A stretch of DNA of 64,000 bases from JAGOTP01 sp964567995. GTDB lineage: Bacteria; Patescibacteriota; Patescibacteriia; 2-12-FULL-60-25. Position 1 is the first letter of the stretch, and every line of letters starts with the position of its first letter. The stretch lies in contig CAZMOB010000001.1 in assembly GCA_964567995.1 (NCBI GenBank), positions 310,001 through 374,000 of the forward strand, read 5' to 3'. Below, one piece after another: positions 1-8,478 of the stretch. A program made the position numbers and the translations under genes. The notes beneath the pieces were generated by a model, which saw only the letters and a program-made list of their open reading frames with translations, searched no databases and was not told the DNA's origin.

Positions 1-436
1 TTCCTATGAGTCCGGTGATCAGTTGAAGAAGCTCGATAGCGATACTAAAGGCTGCCCCCATAGCTACCACTTGTCTCATCCGATAGTTCGTAAGAAAGGA
101 CAAGCCAAAACCGAACGGAACGAACAAGAGAATGTTGAGTAAAGATGTTTTTACATCGTAAGAGGTGAGTGTGATGAGGGGCAGGAGATTCAGGCTTTCT
201 CGGGTTGTTTGTCCATTTAGGATGAGGGTAGGTACAAACCGTTTTAGGAGAAGAAGCGATTGAAACTGCAGGAGCGTATAATCAAGAACCTTGATGAGGT
301 ACACATAAAAAAGGCTATAAAAGAACAAGCGAGGGAGAGGTGCTCGTTTCTTCAAACGAAAATACAGGATGAGACCGATCCAGACTAAGCTGAACAAGAG
401 GACCGTCAATAGAGAGAAATAGTGTAGGTTACTCAT
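1..436 (-). CDS. VanZ-like membrane protein, partial (C-terminus beyond window edge)
   Basis: Reading the minus strand from the ATG at 436 gives an open frame of 145 codons that runs off the window edge. It starts MSNLHYFSLLTVLLFSLVWIG. The stretch SLLNILLFVPFGFGLSFL followed by a conserved helix ending in IELLQLITG is the hallmark of the VanZ-like family: N-x-L-x-F-x-P-x-G, then E-x-x-Q. At least three hydrophobic membrane segments are visible. VanZ-like proteins are integral membrane proteins. The founding member gives low-level teicoplanin resistance, but the role of most relatives is unknown. There is no Shine-Dalgarno sequence before the ATG. It is divergent from the DUF2200 gene at 520, so the 83-nt gap should hold both promoters. 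The family call is fairly secure and the function is not. Confidence 0.75.
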   Translation of the reverse strand, partial: MSNLHYFSLLTVLLFSLVWIGLILYFRLKKRAPLPRLFFYSLFYVYLIKVLDYTLLQFQSLLLLKRFVPTLILNGQTTRESLNLLPLITLTSYDVKTSLLNILLFVPFGFGLSFLTNYRMRQVVAMGAAFSIAIELLQLITGLIG

Positions 437-507
437 GCGAGCTACTGATTATCGGAGGGATCGAAACAGGCCACGGATCATAAGGAGATCGAGTACGTAT
501 TATGCGC

Positions 508-513
508 TATACT
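508..513 (+). promoter_or_regulatory. -10 box (TATACT), leaderless type
   Basis: TATACT ends 6 nt before the ATG at 520, so transcription should begin at or next to the start codon. The same spacing occurs at tspO and at the site-2 protease gene. It argues that the real start of the DUF2200 gene is 520 and not the ATG at 502. Confidence 0.55.
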
Positions 514-519
514 GAAGGT

Positions 520-1083
520 ATGTACACAGCGGAAGAATTAGAAGAAGCGCTTCGAGCGATCACCTCAACACTGAATAAGTGTGAAAAAGTCCAACCAAAA
601 TTGAAACAAGGCTCTCCGCAATATACACTGCTTGTACGAAGAATACAGGCGTTTGAGGTAGCAAATTCACTCATACGACAGGCTCTAGACAAGCAGGGAA
701 AGATGAGTACACCTGGTTCCACATCACCTATGCCAAAGCACCGAATATATACCACCAGTTTCGCCAGCGTCTACCCGCTCTACATTGCCAAAGTAGAGAG
801 GAAGGGCCGTACCAAGGCAGAAGTTGACGAGATCATTTATTGGCTCACGGGCTACACACGCAAAGGATTAGAAGCACAGCTGGACAAGAAAACAGATTTT
901 GAAACGTTTTTTGCGAAGGCGCCTAAACTCAATCCAGCCCGAGCCCTGATCACGGGTATGATTTGTGGAGTTCGAATAGAAGAGATTCAGGATCCGCTCA
1001 TGCGTGAAATTCGGTATTTGGATAAATTAATTGACGAATTGGCCAAGGGAAAGACGATGCAGAAGATTTTGCGGAACCAATAA
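520..1083 (+). CDS. DUF2200 family protein with extra N-terminal domain
   Basis: 187 residues. The C-terminal 115 or so (from about KHRIYTTSFASVYPLYIAK) match the DUF2200 family: KGRTKAEVDEIIYWLTGY, FETFFAKAP.LNPARALITG, ICGVRIEEIQDPLMREIRYLDKL. DUF2200 has no known biochemical function. The first 60 residues (MYTAEELEEALRAI...KCEKVQPKLKQGSPQYTLL) form a separate helical unit that I believe exists elsewhere as a small stand-alone protein of Firmicutes. The two units are joined by a Ser/Thr/Pro-rich linker. I chose the start at 520 over the in-frame ATG at 502 because the homologous unit begins MYT and a TATACT box ends 6 nt upstream. The next gene follows 11 nt downstream, probably in the same transcript. 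Confidence 0.8.
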   Translation: MYTAEELEEALRAITSTLNKCEKVQPKLKQGSPQYTLLVRRIQAFEVANSLIRQALDKQGKMSTPGSTSPMPKHRIYTTSFASVYPLYIAKVERKGRTKAEVDEIIYWLTGYTRKGLEAQLDKKTDFETFFAKAPKLNPARALITGMICGVRIEEIQDPLMREIRYLDKLIDELAKGKTMQKILRNQ

Positions 1084-1094
1084 TTGCAAAAACT

Positions 1095-1520
1095 ATGCGT
1101 TTATGGAGCCTTCATCCAAAATATCTCGATACGAAAGGGATTGTTGCTTTGTGGCGTGAAGGACTACTCGCAAAGCATGTCCTGGAAGGAAAAACCAAGG
1201 GGTATCGACATCATCCGCAACTCATCCGTTTTCAGGCAGTTCCCGATCCGTTGGCGGCCATGAACGTCTATCTCAAGAGTGTCTATGATGAAGCATGTGC
1301 GCGAGGCTATTGTTTTGCGGGATCAAAGATCGATCTTGCAGCAGTAGCTGAGTCCATACCTGTTACTCACGGTCAGGTGCAGTATGAGTTGGCGCATTTA
1401 CGAGACAAGTTGAGTCGTCGTGATCCAGAACGGATGAAAAATTTGCCTGTAGAGCCTGACGTCCATACGCTCTTCAGGACTGTTCCGGGCGACAGAGGGG
1501 CGTGGGAGAAGGTATCGTAA
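1095..1520 (+). CDS. Pyrimidine dimer DNA glycosylase / endonuclease V-like protein
   Basis: 141 residues. The N-terminus MRLWSLHPKYLDTKGIVALWRE and the following KTKGYRHHPQLIRF and YDEACARGYCF are typical of the short bacterial proteins annotated as pyrimidine dimer DNA glycosylase/endonuclease V (Pyr_excise family). In T4 endonuclease V the alpha-amino group of residue 2 and Glu23 do catalysis. Here Glu22 in 'LWRE' sits at the matching place. The expected role is cutting cyclobutane dimers or another base lesion. The biochemical activity of this subfamily is less certain than the name suggests. The gene lies 11 nt after the DUF2200 gene. Its 3' end overlaps the region carrying the promoter of the next gene. 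Confidence 0.72.
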   Translation: MRLWSLHPKYLDTKGIVALWREGLLAKHVLEGKTKGYRHHPQLIRFQAVPDPLAAMNVYLKSVYDEACARGYCFAGSKIDLAAVAESIPVTHGQVQYELAHLRDKLSRRDPERMKNLPVEPDVHTLFRTVPGDRGAWEKVS

Positions 1521-1534
1521 GCTCGGCCAGGGTG

Positions 1535-1540
1535 TATACT
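1535..1540 (+). promoter_or_regulatory. -10 box (TATACT) for the secreted protein gene at 1550
   Basis: TATACT with a 9-nt gap to the ATG at 1550, giving a leaderless or nearly leaderless mRNA. It lies just after the end of the upstream gene. It supports 1550 as the start and argues against the in-frame ATG at 1502. Confidence 0.5.
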
Positions 1541-1549
1541 TCCAGGAGT

Positions 1550-3361
1550 ATGAACGTCCTTTCCTCCATGAGGTTTCTCTCTGTCGCCTTTGCAGCCTTT
1601 CTGTTTATTCTTCCGAATAGTTCGCAAGCTGCTTCCCGTGGATTGTTCAAGACGGATGCCGACCTTTGGTATCAAACAGAAGCAGGGAAGCGTATTCAAG
1701 TTCAGAACAATGTTGAACGAGCGTATACGGAGCTAAAAAACCAAGCGCAGTTAATTGCGACAAAAGACCTCATTCAAATTCCTATTGGTCTACTTAACAC
1801 CCACCGTCCCATCAAAGACACGGATCGAGATGGGCTAGATGATGAATTCGAGCGTGCCTATGGAACCAACGTGAAATTAAAGGATTCAGATAAGGATGGC
1901 TATGACGATCGCGCAGAGATTATGGCCGGCTATAGTCCTCTTAAAAAGGCTCAGTCAATGATCTTGAATCGATCGCTTCTGGAAAAGATCAAAGGAAAAT
2001 TCGTATGGGATGCGAAATGGAAGGAATTATGGTTCATTTCACCAACCCTGGAAAAGCGGTTTTTCATTTCGACCCAGAAGACTCTAAGAGGGATTGATTT
2101 GCCTGAATTGGCGGATCGTTCCTCGTCAGCTGTGTCTACACCTACACCTGTACCAGTACCCGTGTCGAATCAGTCAGTGTTTCGGCCGATTACACAAGAA
2201 TTGACGGTTCAAGCAGGGTACTGTGGCAACCGTATACAAGATGAAAATGAATCATGTGATGGAGAATGGTTCTGTGATGCACGATGTGGATTGAGCCGTT
2301 TGGACCGCTTTGAGCCGAACGAGGCGCCCCTCCGGTCCTGTTTCCCATCCGGCGAGGTCGATGGGTTATTCCAAATGAGCGTAGGTGGCGCCTGCACCTA
2401 TGGAGTGAATGGCAAAACGTATACTATCCGACTGCGTAGCATGAACGAGCGGACGCGTTATCCTGAATATGTGGTGACAGGTGGGGGAATGACGTACGAG
2501 ACCGGTTTTATGAATGCGTCGCACTATCCTATTGAAAATGACTTCACACTTTCAAGAAATTGGCTGTCGACGGATACGGTGCGAGGGATATTCACGGTGT
2601 CTGTACATAAAATAATTCCAACCAGTCAGGTGGTTGTACGTGCGAATTGTGAGGCGCTATCGGGAGATGAGCGAGCGCAAGAGCGTTGTCGTGAATTTGT
2701 CCAGAATCAGCAAACGGTGGTGCTGCCGGCGCTTGATCGGATGAGTGGGTATTCGATGGGCAAGTGCTACAGAGAGATCCAGATTCGGATTGATCCGAGC
2801 TCCAGTACTCAATCTCTAGGTTCAGCGAGTCATTACGGAGCATTAGGCACCATTTCCTTCCAGGCTAAAACGCTTACGTCCCTGTTGAACCTCCAACCGC
2901 CGCTCGAAGAGCATGAGCCTCTTCATTTGCTGAACCAATGTTTGAACGTCCCAGCCGATGACGAATACAATCATTCGTTCTTTCAACCGAAACAGAGCGA
3001 GCTCTATCGTTTGATGGGCGATACGGCGAAAGCCACGGAGTATGCCACGTATGTACGAGAGAATGCTGCCTATGATCCAGCCGGAGCCTCTACCCCAGCT
3101 ACCTTTCGTGGCTGCGCTGGTGTAAAGACACAGTTGCTTTCTCGTCGTTTCATCGAAGATCCAGGGATTGTTTCGAGGTATTACGCTGCATTGGTCCAAC
3201 AGGTGTTCGAGCTCGCAAAAGACGGGGACGCGGATCTGATCACGGATGCCTTCGTAAACAAGAAGGTGTACAACCGAATCATTGCCCGTGTATTGGGATC
3301 GGATCGAACGGTGATCGACCAGATCAATGCCTTGTGTCCGGATTCGAGGATTGAGGATTAA
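1550..3361 (+). CDS. Large secreted protein with Ca-binding TSP3-type repeats
   Basis: 603 residues from the ATG at 1550. A signal peptide (MRFLSVAFAAFLFILPNSSQA) ends near residue 28. Residues about 90-125 contain two Asp-rich calcium-binding units (TDRDGLDDEFERAYGT and DSDKDGYDDRAEI) of the thrombospondin type 3 kind. These are followed by a short unit, KIKGKFVWDAKWKELWFISP.LEKRFFI, like the 'KGKI...WY.P..KRYF' domain of CPR envelope proteins. A Thr/Pro-rich linker and a Cys-rich knot (GYCGNRIQDENESCDGEWFCDARCG) follow. The rest, about 350 residues, is not recognised. It contains further cysteines likely to be disulphide bonded outside the cell. Expected location is outside the membrane or in the wall. 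No enzymatic motif is visible. Confidence 0.65.
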   Translation: MNVLSSMRFLSVAFAAFLFILPNSSQAASRGLFKTDADLWYQTEAGKRIQVQNNVERAYTELKNQAQLIATKDLIQIPIGLLNTHRPIKDTDRDGLDDEFERAYGTNVKLKDSDKDGYDDRAEIMAGYSPLKKAQSMILNRSLLEKIKGKFVWDAKWKELWFISPTLEKRFFISTQKTLRGIDLPELADRSSSAVSTPTPVPVPVSNQSVFRPITQELTVQAGYCGNRIQDENESCDGEWFCDARCGLSRLDRFEPNEAPLRSCFPSGEVDGLFQMSVGGACTYGVNGKTYTIRLRSMNERTRYPEYVVTGGGMTYETGFMNASHYPIENDFTLSRNWLSTDTVRGIFTVSVHKIIPTSQVVVRANCEALSGDERAQERCREFVQNQQTVVLPALDRMSGYSMGKCYREIQIRIDPSSSTQSLGSASHYGALGTISFQAKTLTSLLNLQPPLEEHEPLHLLNQCLNVPADDEYNHSFFQPKQSELYRLMGDTAKATEYATYVRENAAYDPAGASTPATFRGCAGVKTQLLSRRFIEDPGIVSRYYAALVQQVFELAKDGDADLITDAFVNKKVYNRIIARVLGSDRTVIDQINALCPDSRIED

Positions 3362-3395
3362 TGCAATCTTGCATCCGTGCGACTAAGCACAATTT

Positions 3396-4358
3396 CTATG
3401 GTTGTATGGCTGCATATAGTTTCTCTGCTGCGATAGAGCGCATTCCAGAAGGAGTCCATTCATGAATTCCCATTTCATCAAGCCACAGGAGACCAGTGCC
3501 TGCGACCAGCTGCTTTGGTCTAGGAGCTTCTTGAATGAGCGTTAATCTGCGGCCTTCAATTTTGTGCAGCCCACTTTCTTTTAAGAGGTAAAGCGCCTCT
3601 TTCCAGTACACGAATCCAGTAATATATCCAACATTTGGGATAAAACGTTTCCAACCTGATGTTTTTGAGTAGTTAAGAAGATCGCCGAAATTTGAAGTAC
3701 CATACACTACATCTTCAGGTGTTACTTGTACAAATATGACTTGCTCACGATAAAGTGAGGGATCGGCTGACTGTAATTGTTCCCAATGGGTGCCGCACCA
3801 GCGCGCGGTGAGGCCTGCGTGTCCAATAGCGTAGAGGGTGTCCTCATCGTATCCATGCATACCAGATAGCCAGCCGGGGGAAGGATAGCGGGTCCAACGG
3901 GAGTGTCTCTTGATCCAGCAATAGGGTTCATCAATACGTGGTCGTGTAACGGGGTTTGGATACTGATTTGCCTGAAGAATCCCTCCACCCCAAGCAACCA
4001 CTAACTCATCCGAAATGCCCCAAACAGATTCCGGGTAAGTTGAGGGGGTGTTTAGAGATTCTTCCCAGTTCCAGACGTAGCCGGATGGCGTAGGGGACCC
4101 ACAACACAGTCCGATGAAATTATCGTGTGGAGCGGTAAGGTAGACAGTATTTGTTGGTGATACCCACAGACTCTTTACTGTTCCCTCGCCGGTGTAAAGC
4201 AGGTTGACCGATCCATTCTTTATATGGATGAGGTTCCACTGATGCATCCCGCTCGTGTACAGATGCTGAGGCGAAGTAGTTTCAAGGACGACAAAACATT
4301 CATCAAGCGAAGTGCCATGAAGCAGGGTTGCTTCTGAATCTTGCCAGGAGTTCGTCAT
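3396..4358 (-). CDS. Propeller-like repeat protein, longer paralogue
   Basis: 320 residues with no signal peptide. The sequence is rich in short Trp/Gly/Tyr-bearing beta units (SLWVSPTNTVYLTA, YDEDTLYAIGHAGLTARWCGTHWEQL, PEDVVYGTSNFGDLLNYSKTSGWKRF) spaced 40-50 residues apart. This pattern is typical of a beta-propeller. It is a tandem paralogue of the next gene upstream on the same strand. Both begin M-T-x-K/S...SLD-x-CF and end with a block in which 'LxWxDxxGxHE' is shared. The start codon overlaps the upstream stop by 4 nt (ATGA), so the two are translationally coupled. No enzyme motif is visible. Ligand binding or protein-protein contact is a guess from the fold. Confidence 0.6.
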   Translation of the reverse strand: MTNSWQDSEATLLHGTSLDECFVVLETTSPQHLYTSGMHQWNLIHIKNGSVNLLYTGEGTVKSLWVSPTNTVYLTAPHDNFIGLCCGSPTPSGYVWNWEESLNTPSTYPESVWGISDELVVAWGGGILQANQYPNPVTRPRIDEPYCWIKRHSRWTRYPSPGWLSGMHGYDEDTLYAIGHAGLTARWCGTHWEQLQSADPSLYREQVIFVQVTPEDVVYGTSNFGDLLNYSKTSGWKRFIPNVGYITGFVYWKEALYLLKESGLHKIEGRRLTLIQEAPRPKQLVAGTGLLWLDEMGIHEWTPSGMRSIAAEKLYAAIQP

Positions 4359-4846
4359 ACGGTATTCAGTAGTTCAACGAGAGGTATCAAGCGATTCGAT
4401 AGTCCACTTTGTTCATGAACGCCCTTCATATCTGACCACATGAGTGTTTTTCCTGGGCATATTCGTTGTATTTCTAGATAGGGTTGCTCGATCACTAAGC
4501 TATCCTTTTCAACTCGATACAAACCATGATTGGTGGCTACAAGGAGTTTTCCGTCCCATTGTACAAGATCGTGAATATTCCAGAGCTGTTCACCAATTTC
4601 TTGCCAACCCGTTTTCAGCCGTTTGAAGACGCGTCCGTAATAAGAGGCGCCATACAGCTCGCCTAAATTTCTTCCTCCCATGCCATATACCCGACCCGGC
4701 CTGGGATGGAGTGTCCAGTGATTCCTGTGGCCCATCCAGCAGGTAGGAAGATGGAGATATGATACTCCGCCACCCCAACAAAGGAAGCATGTATCCAGAG
4801 ATTGACCACCGAGGAACTGAATGCGGGAGTACGGTTTGTCGGTCAT
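4355..4846 (-). CDS. Propeller-like repeat protein, shorter paralogue
   Basis: 163 residues, about half its neighbour. I chose the ATG at 4846 and not the one at 4882 because the N-terminus then aligns with the longer paralogue (MTDKPYSRIQFLGGQSLDTCF against MTNSWQDSEATLLHGTSLDECF). The C-terminus aligns too (LMWSDMKGVHEQSG against LLWLDEMGIHEWTP). The copy therefore lacks internal repeats and is not truncated at either end. It has Trp/Gly-rich beta units like its partner. Promoter elements are not obvious. It is divergent from the large secreted protein gene at 4984. Function unknown. Confidence 0.55.
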   Translation of the reverse strand: MTDKPYSRIQFLGGQSLDTCFLCWGGGVSYLHLPTCWMGHRNHWTLHPRPGRVYGMGGRNLGELYGASYYGRVFKRLKTGWQEIGEQLWNIHDLVQWDGKLLVATNHGLYRVEKDSLVIEQPYLEIQRICPGKTLMWSDMKGVHEQSGLSNRLIPLVELLNTV

Positions 4847-4983
4847 ATTCAAAAAAATAGAGGGATTGATGGCAGCATACACTGATAAAAGCAGCCATGC
4901 ATTTCAGTTGAAGAATCTTTGTCAGATCGAGTGAAATGAAATATCCTTATCTTAAGGATTATTGAATCACTTCTTGCTAGACT

Positions 4984-7065
4984 ATGTCACATTTGAAGCT
5001 ACTCTCTAAAAAAGCAGTTATTCCGACGCTCTGCGCACTCGCTTTGAGTCTCGGTCTTGCTGCGACTGTTCGAGCCTCCGTTGATATGACGCAGCCTGTA
5101 GTGAGCACGGTTTCGCCTCTCACGGCCACGGCTGGTCAAGCGGTGAACCTATCGATTACTGCCTCTGATGACGATGCTGGTGTAAGGAACTGCTACCTCA
5201 TTATAGGTGTCACAAGTCTTTCTTCGGATATGACACGAGTGAGCGGAGATGACAGGAGTGCTACGTATAGACAGGAGTACACTTTCCCCTTTGAAGGTTC
5301 GTATACGGTAGCCGCGCGCTGTGTCGATCGTGCCGAAAATGTCGGCATGGGATCAAACGTGACGGTGGTTGTTTCTGCGGCGGCGGATGTCGTCGCACCT
5401 ATCGTTGGATCGGTGACTCCTGCGAGTGCGGTAGCAGGTGCAGCCACAACCTTGAGCGCTAATTTCTCAGATTCGATCGGAGTCACGGATTGCCAATTTA
5501 ATCCTGGAAGTGGAGCGTCACTTACGGCAACTCGATCCGGGACACCTCAGGCTGGGCAGGTAAGCTATACGTATACTTTTCCATCACCAGGTACCTATTA
5601 TACCTTCTTCACCTGTTCAGATGCGGCTGGTAATGCGGGTAGCGCCCTCCGTACGGTTACCGTAGCCGGGAGCGGGCCAGATGTTGCTCCGCCGGTTCTT
5701 GGGCCGGTAACCAATTCGACATTGACGATGGGTGCACCCGTGGATTTCGGCGTTCAATACACGGATAACGTGGGTGTGAGCTCTTGTTTCTTAGTTGTGG
5801 ACGGTTCATCCGTTGGACTTGCGACGTTGAGTGGTCCACCAACAGCCGGTAACGCTGTCCGTTCCTACACCTTTTCTACGGCAGGGTCTCATACAGTAAG
5901 CATGACATGTAAGGATGCAGCGATGAATAGCGGAGATTCAGCCACCCGTACGATTACTATTTCTTCCGACGCTCCTGCGGGAGACGTGCTTGCACCAACC
6001 TTCCCTGGAGCTATCAGCCCGTTGACAGCCACCTTGAATGTTCCTGTGACGTTGTCTGCAGCTTATAGTGATAACGTCGGCGCGACGGAATGTTATCTCT
6101 ACGTCGATGGCGCACTTGCAGGCGGTGCCTCGTCCGGAGGAATGACGGGAACGACCTCTCGTTCTCATACCTTTGCTTCTACGGGTTCTCACACGGCTCG
6201 TTTTCAGTGTCGGGATGCGGCTGGGAATGTGGGTGTCTCCACTACCTATACTGTGAATGTCACGGCTGCTACTCCATCAGGTGGAGTGACAGGTGATCGT
6301 TTTGCACCGATCGTCGGCTCTGTTTCAAATGCATCCGTTGCAGCGAATGTAAGCGTACGTTATTCGGTTACAGCCTCTGATAGCGATTCAGGTCTTGCGC
6401 GTTGTGAGTTGTTTGTGAATGGATCAAGTCAAGGTCTTATGGACATCAATGGTTCGGTTGCGGCTCGTTCATATACGTTCACTGCTCCAGGGACCTATTC
6501 AGTCTATGTATCTTGTTGGGATCGAGCTGGGAATGGCGCTTCCGGTCCAGTAACAAGTGTATTGGTCACTTCTTCTACGACGCCAACTAGCCTGCCCCCA
6601 ATGGGAACGTTAGTGAAGGCGATGTGTCCTGCCTACCAAGTTGCCGCAGACCATCCGTGTCGCGCTGTCTACTACTATGGTCAGGATGGGCGTCGCCATG
6701 CGTTCCCAAATGAACGGGTCTACTTCACCTGGTACCGAGATTTCGACGGAGTACGCGAAGTGACCGATGGAGTACTTGCTTCAATGAGTCTTGGTCGGAA
6801 CGTGAACTATCGTCCCGGACTCCGCATGGTGAAATTCACGACCTTAAATCGTGTCTACGCGGTTGGACGAGGCGGGGTCTTGCGTTGGGTGACGACAGAA
6901 GATATTGCACGGCAGCTCTATGGATCAAACTGGTCGAGTCAAATTGATGATATCGCCGATGTCTTTTACACGAACTATACGTTCGGAACAGATATTACGA
7001 CGACGGGCCAATTCAACAGCTCCTCTGAAGCAGCACTCGCCATGACGATTGATCAAAACTGGTAG
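4984..7065 (+). CDS. Secreted surface protein: Ig-like repeats plus CPR C-terminal surface domain
   Basis: 693 residues. The signal peptide (to about VRAS, residue 32) is followed by five tandem Ig-like/bacterial cadherin-like repeats of about 85-100 residues. Each has the frame D...P..G.V.P.T...G..V.......D..GV..C...V.G......YTF...G.YTV...C.D.AGN. A conserved Cys pair in each repeat probably forms a disulphide. The C-terminal 155 residues (GTLVKAMCPAY...YYYGQDGRRHAFPNERVYFTWY...NYRPGLRMVKFTTLNRVYAV...LRWVTTEDIARQLYG.NW) are a domain I associate with secreted CPR proteins. Its role there is unknown; it may attach the protein to the surface. The start is CTATG. A strong terminator follows. The protein is likely part of the cell surface, perhaps in host contact (inference). 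Confidence 0.75.
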   Translation: MSHLKLLSKKAVIPTLCALALSLGLAATVRASVDMTQPVVSTVSPLTATAGQAVNLSITASDDDAGVRNCYLIIGVTSLSSDMTRVSGDDRSATYRQEYTFPFEGSYTVAARCVDRAENVGMGSNVTVVVSAAADVVAPIVGSVTPASAVAGAATTLSANFSDSIGVTDCQFNPGSGASLTATRSGTPQAGQVSYTYTFPSPGTYYTFFTCSDAAGNAGSALRTVTVAGSGPDVAPPVLGPVTNSTLTMGAPVDFGVQYTDNVGVSSCFLVVDGSSVGLATLSGPPTAGNAVRSYTFSTAGSHTVSMTCKDAAMNSGDSATRTITISSDAPAGDVLAPTFPGAISPLTATLNVPVTLSAAYSDNVGATECYLYVDGALAGGASSGGMTGTTSRSHTFASTGSHTARFQCRDAAGNVGVSTTYTVNVTAATPSGGVTGDRFAPIVGSVSNASVAANVSVRYSVTASDSDSGLARCELFVNGSSQGLMDINGSVAARSYTFTAPGTYSVYVSCWDRAGNGASGPVTSVLVTSSTTPTSLPPMGTLVKAMCPAYQVAADHPCRAVYYYGQDGRRHAFPNERVYFTWYRDFDGVREVTDGVLASMSLGRNVNYRPGLRMVKFTTLNRVYAVGRGGVLRWVTTEDIARQLYGSNWSSQIDDIADVFYTNYTFGTDITTTGQFNSSSEAALAMTIDQNW

Positions 7066-7090
7066 AAGATGCCATAGTAAAATCGACACA

Positions 7091-7130
7091 AACGAATACC
7101 CCATCGCCCTCGAGCGATGGGGTATTCGTT
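7091..7130 (+). terminator. Rho-independent terminator after the Ig-repeat protein
   Basis: A perfect 16-bp inverted repeat (7091-7106 with 7115-7130, 8-nt loop) followed by a short T-run. It lies between the Ig-repeat gene and tspO and overlaps the likely -35 area of tspO. Confidence 0.8.
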
Positions 7131-7149
7131 TGGATGGATCGGAATTTGT

Positions 7150-7155
7150 TATACT
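7150..7155 (+). promoter_or_regulatory. -10 box (TATACT) of tspO, leaderless type
   Basis: TATACT ends 6 nt before the ATG at 7162. Transcription should start essentially at the start codon. No Shine-Dalgarno sequence is present. Confidence 0.6.
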
Positions 7156-7161
7156 AAACGC

Positions 7162-7644
7162 ATGTCTTCAACTCCTATTTCAAAATGGACCGTTCTTCCC
7201 TGGATTTTGCTTTGTGAATGCGCTGGAATCATAGGGACATTCTTCACGTCATCAGCTATTCCAACCTGGTACGCAGCGCTGGAAAAACCGGCCCTGAATC
7301 CACCAAGCTGGCTCTTTGGGCCGGTTTGGACGATGCTGTATGCGCTGATGGGGATCGCAGCGTTTCTTGTGTGGAGACGTGGTTTTGAGCGCCCAGACGT
7401 GAAACGAGCACTTGTCATCTTCGGAGGTCAGCTCCTGTTGAATACGACTTGGTCAATCCTGTTCTTTGGTCTTCGAAATCCGTTGATTGCGTTGATGAAC
7501 ATTATTTTATTATGGATTTTGATTGTTCTGACGATCATTGTCTTTTTCCGTATTGTAAAACCCAGTGCCTATCTTTTGATTCCATATCTCTTGTGGGTCA
7601 GCTTCGCCACCTATTTGAATTGGTCGATCTATCTGCTTAACTAA
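7162..7644 (+). CDS. tspO: TspO/MBR family membrane protein
   Basis: 160 residues with five hydrophobic segments, as in the family. Diagnostic stretches are visible: PTWYAALEKPALNPPSWLFGPVWTMLYALMG in the first loop and helix 2, then NTTWSILFFGLRNP, and YLLWVSFATYLNWSIYLLN at the C-terminus. TspO (the peripheral benzodiazepine receptor homologue) binds porphyrins and sterol-like ligands and is linked to tetrapyrrole handling or oxidative stress. Its role in an organism without evident haem synthesis is unclear. I chose the start at 7162, preceded by a TATACT box, over an upstream in-frame ATG at 7117 that falls inside the terminator. The next gene starts 6 nt after the stop. Confidence 0.9.
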   Translation: MSSTPISKWTVLPWILLCECAGIIGTFFTSSAIPTWYAALEKPALNPPSWLFGPVWTMLYALMGIAAFLVWRRGFERPDVKRALVIFGGQLLLNTTWSILFFGLRNPLIALMNIILLWILIVLTIIVFFRIVKPSAYLLIPYLLWVSFATYLNWSIYLLN

Positions 7645-7650
7645 AGCTCT

Positions 7651-8472
7651 ATGGCCAACTGGGATAACCTTGGAAGTCGAGGGAATGTGGAAGACCGACG
7701 CTCCTTTGGCCCAGCCGCCGTGGGTGGTGGTCTTGGGGTAGCGGGAGTTGTGATCGTCTTAGCCGTTCAGCTCTTGGGTGGGGGAGATGTAGCGGATGTC
7801 CTCTCGCGCATCGATCCAAGCCAGTTGCAACCGGCGACTGTGTCTGAGACGAGAGAATTCGAGGGTGAAGATTCTTATGAAATCTTTGCATCTACCGTGC
7901 TTGGTTCCAATAACGATTTGTGGACGAAGGAGTTCGCTCGAAGTGGCCAGACGTACCAAGCTCCCAAACTTGTCCTGTTCCGGGGCGTGACGCCGTCGGC
8001 CTGTGCGGGAGCCTCATCAGATGTTGGTCCACATTATTGCCCGTCTGATGCGACAATCTACCTTGATGAGACATTCTTTGATGAGCTGACAACTCGCTTT
8101 GAGGCAAAAGGGGGAGATGTGGCAGAGGCCTATGTGATCGCTCATGAGGTTGGGCATCATATCCAGAAATTGCAGGGAACGATCGACAATGTGCGTGACA
8201 ACGAATCTTCTATCAAGACTGAATTACAAGCAGATTGTTTTGCCGGACTTTGGGCTCACTCCATTCGAGAACGAAATGTCTTTGAGCCAGGAGAAATTAC
8301 CGAAGCTCTGGATGCTGCGGCGGCTGTAGGGGATGATCGCATTCAGAAAGCTGTTACGGGTCGCGTGCATCCAGAAACTTGGACTCATGGTTCCTCAGCC
8401 GAGCGTGTTCGTTGGTTTACCCGTGGGTTTGAAACTGGTTCGGTCGCTGAGTGTGATACGTTCAGTGAGTAG
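7651..8472 (+). CDS. Neutral zinc metallopeptidase (YpfJ/Zn_peptidase family)
   Basis: 273 residues. The N-terminus is MANWDNLGSRGNVEDRRS, then a membrane anchor (GGGLGVAGVVIVLAVQLLGGG). The zinc-binding motif H165-E-V-G-H169 lies in VIAHEVGHHIQKLQG, and the third ligand region is TELQADCFAGLWAH. This is the standard layout of the putative neutral zinc metallopeptidase family (PF04228). The catalytic domain should face outward, with one N-terminal transmembrane helix. The start is CTCTATG with no Shine-Dalgarno sequence, 6 nt after tspO, so the two are probably co-transcribed. The gene is convergent with glutaredoxin, with only 6 nt between the stops. Substrate unknown. Confidence 0.88.
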   Translation: MANWDNLGSRGNVEDRRSFGPAAVGGGLGVAGVVIVLAVQLLGGGDVADVLSRIDPSQLQPATVSETREFEGEDSYEIFASTVLGSNNDLWTKEFARSGQTYQAPKLVLFRGVTPSACAGASSDVGPHYCPSDATIYLDETFFDELTTRFEAKGGDVAEAYVIAHEVGHHIQKLQGTIDNVRDNESSIKTELQADCFAGLWAHSIRERNVFEPGEITEALDAAAAVGDDRIQKAVTGRVHPETWTHGSSAERVRWFTRGFETGSVAECDTFSE

Positions 8473-8478
8473 CACGCA

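Noticed and set aside
502..519. Upstream ATG at 502 as start of the DUF2200 gene
   Set aside because: It would place the TATACT box inside the coding region, and the homologous unit begins MYT at 520.
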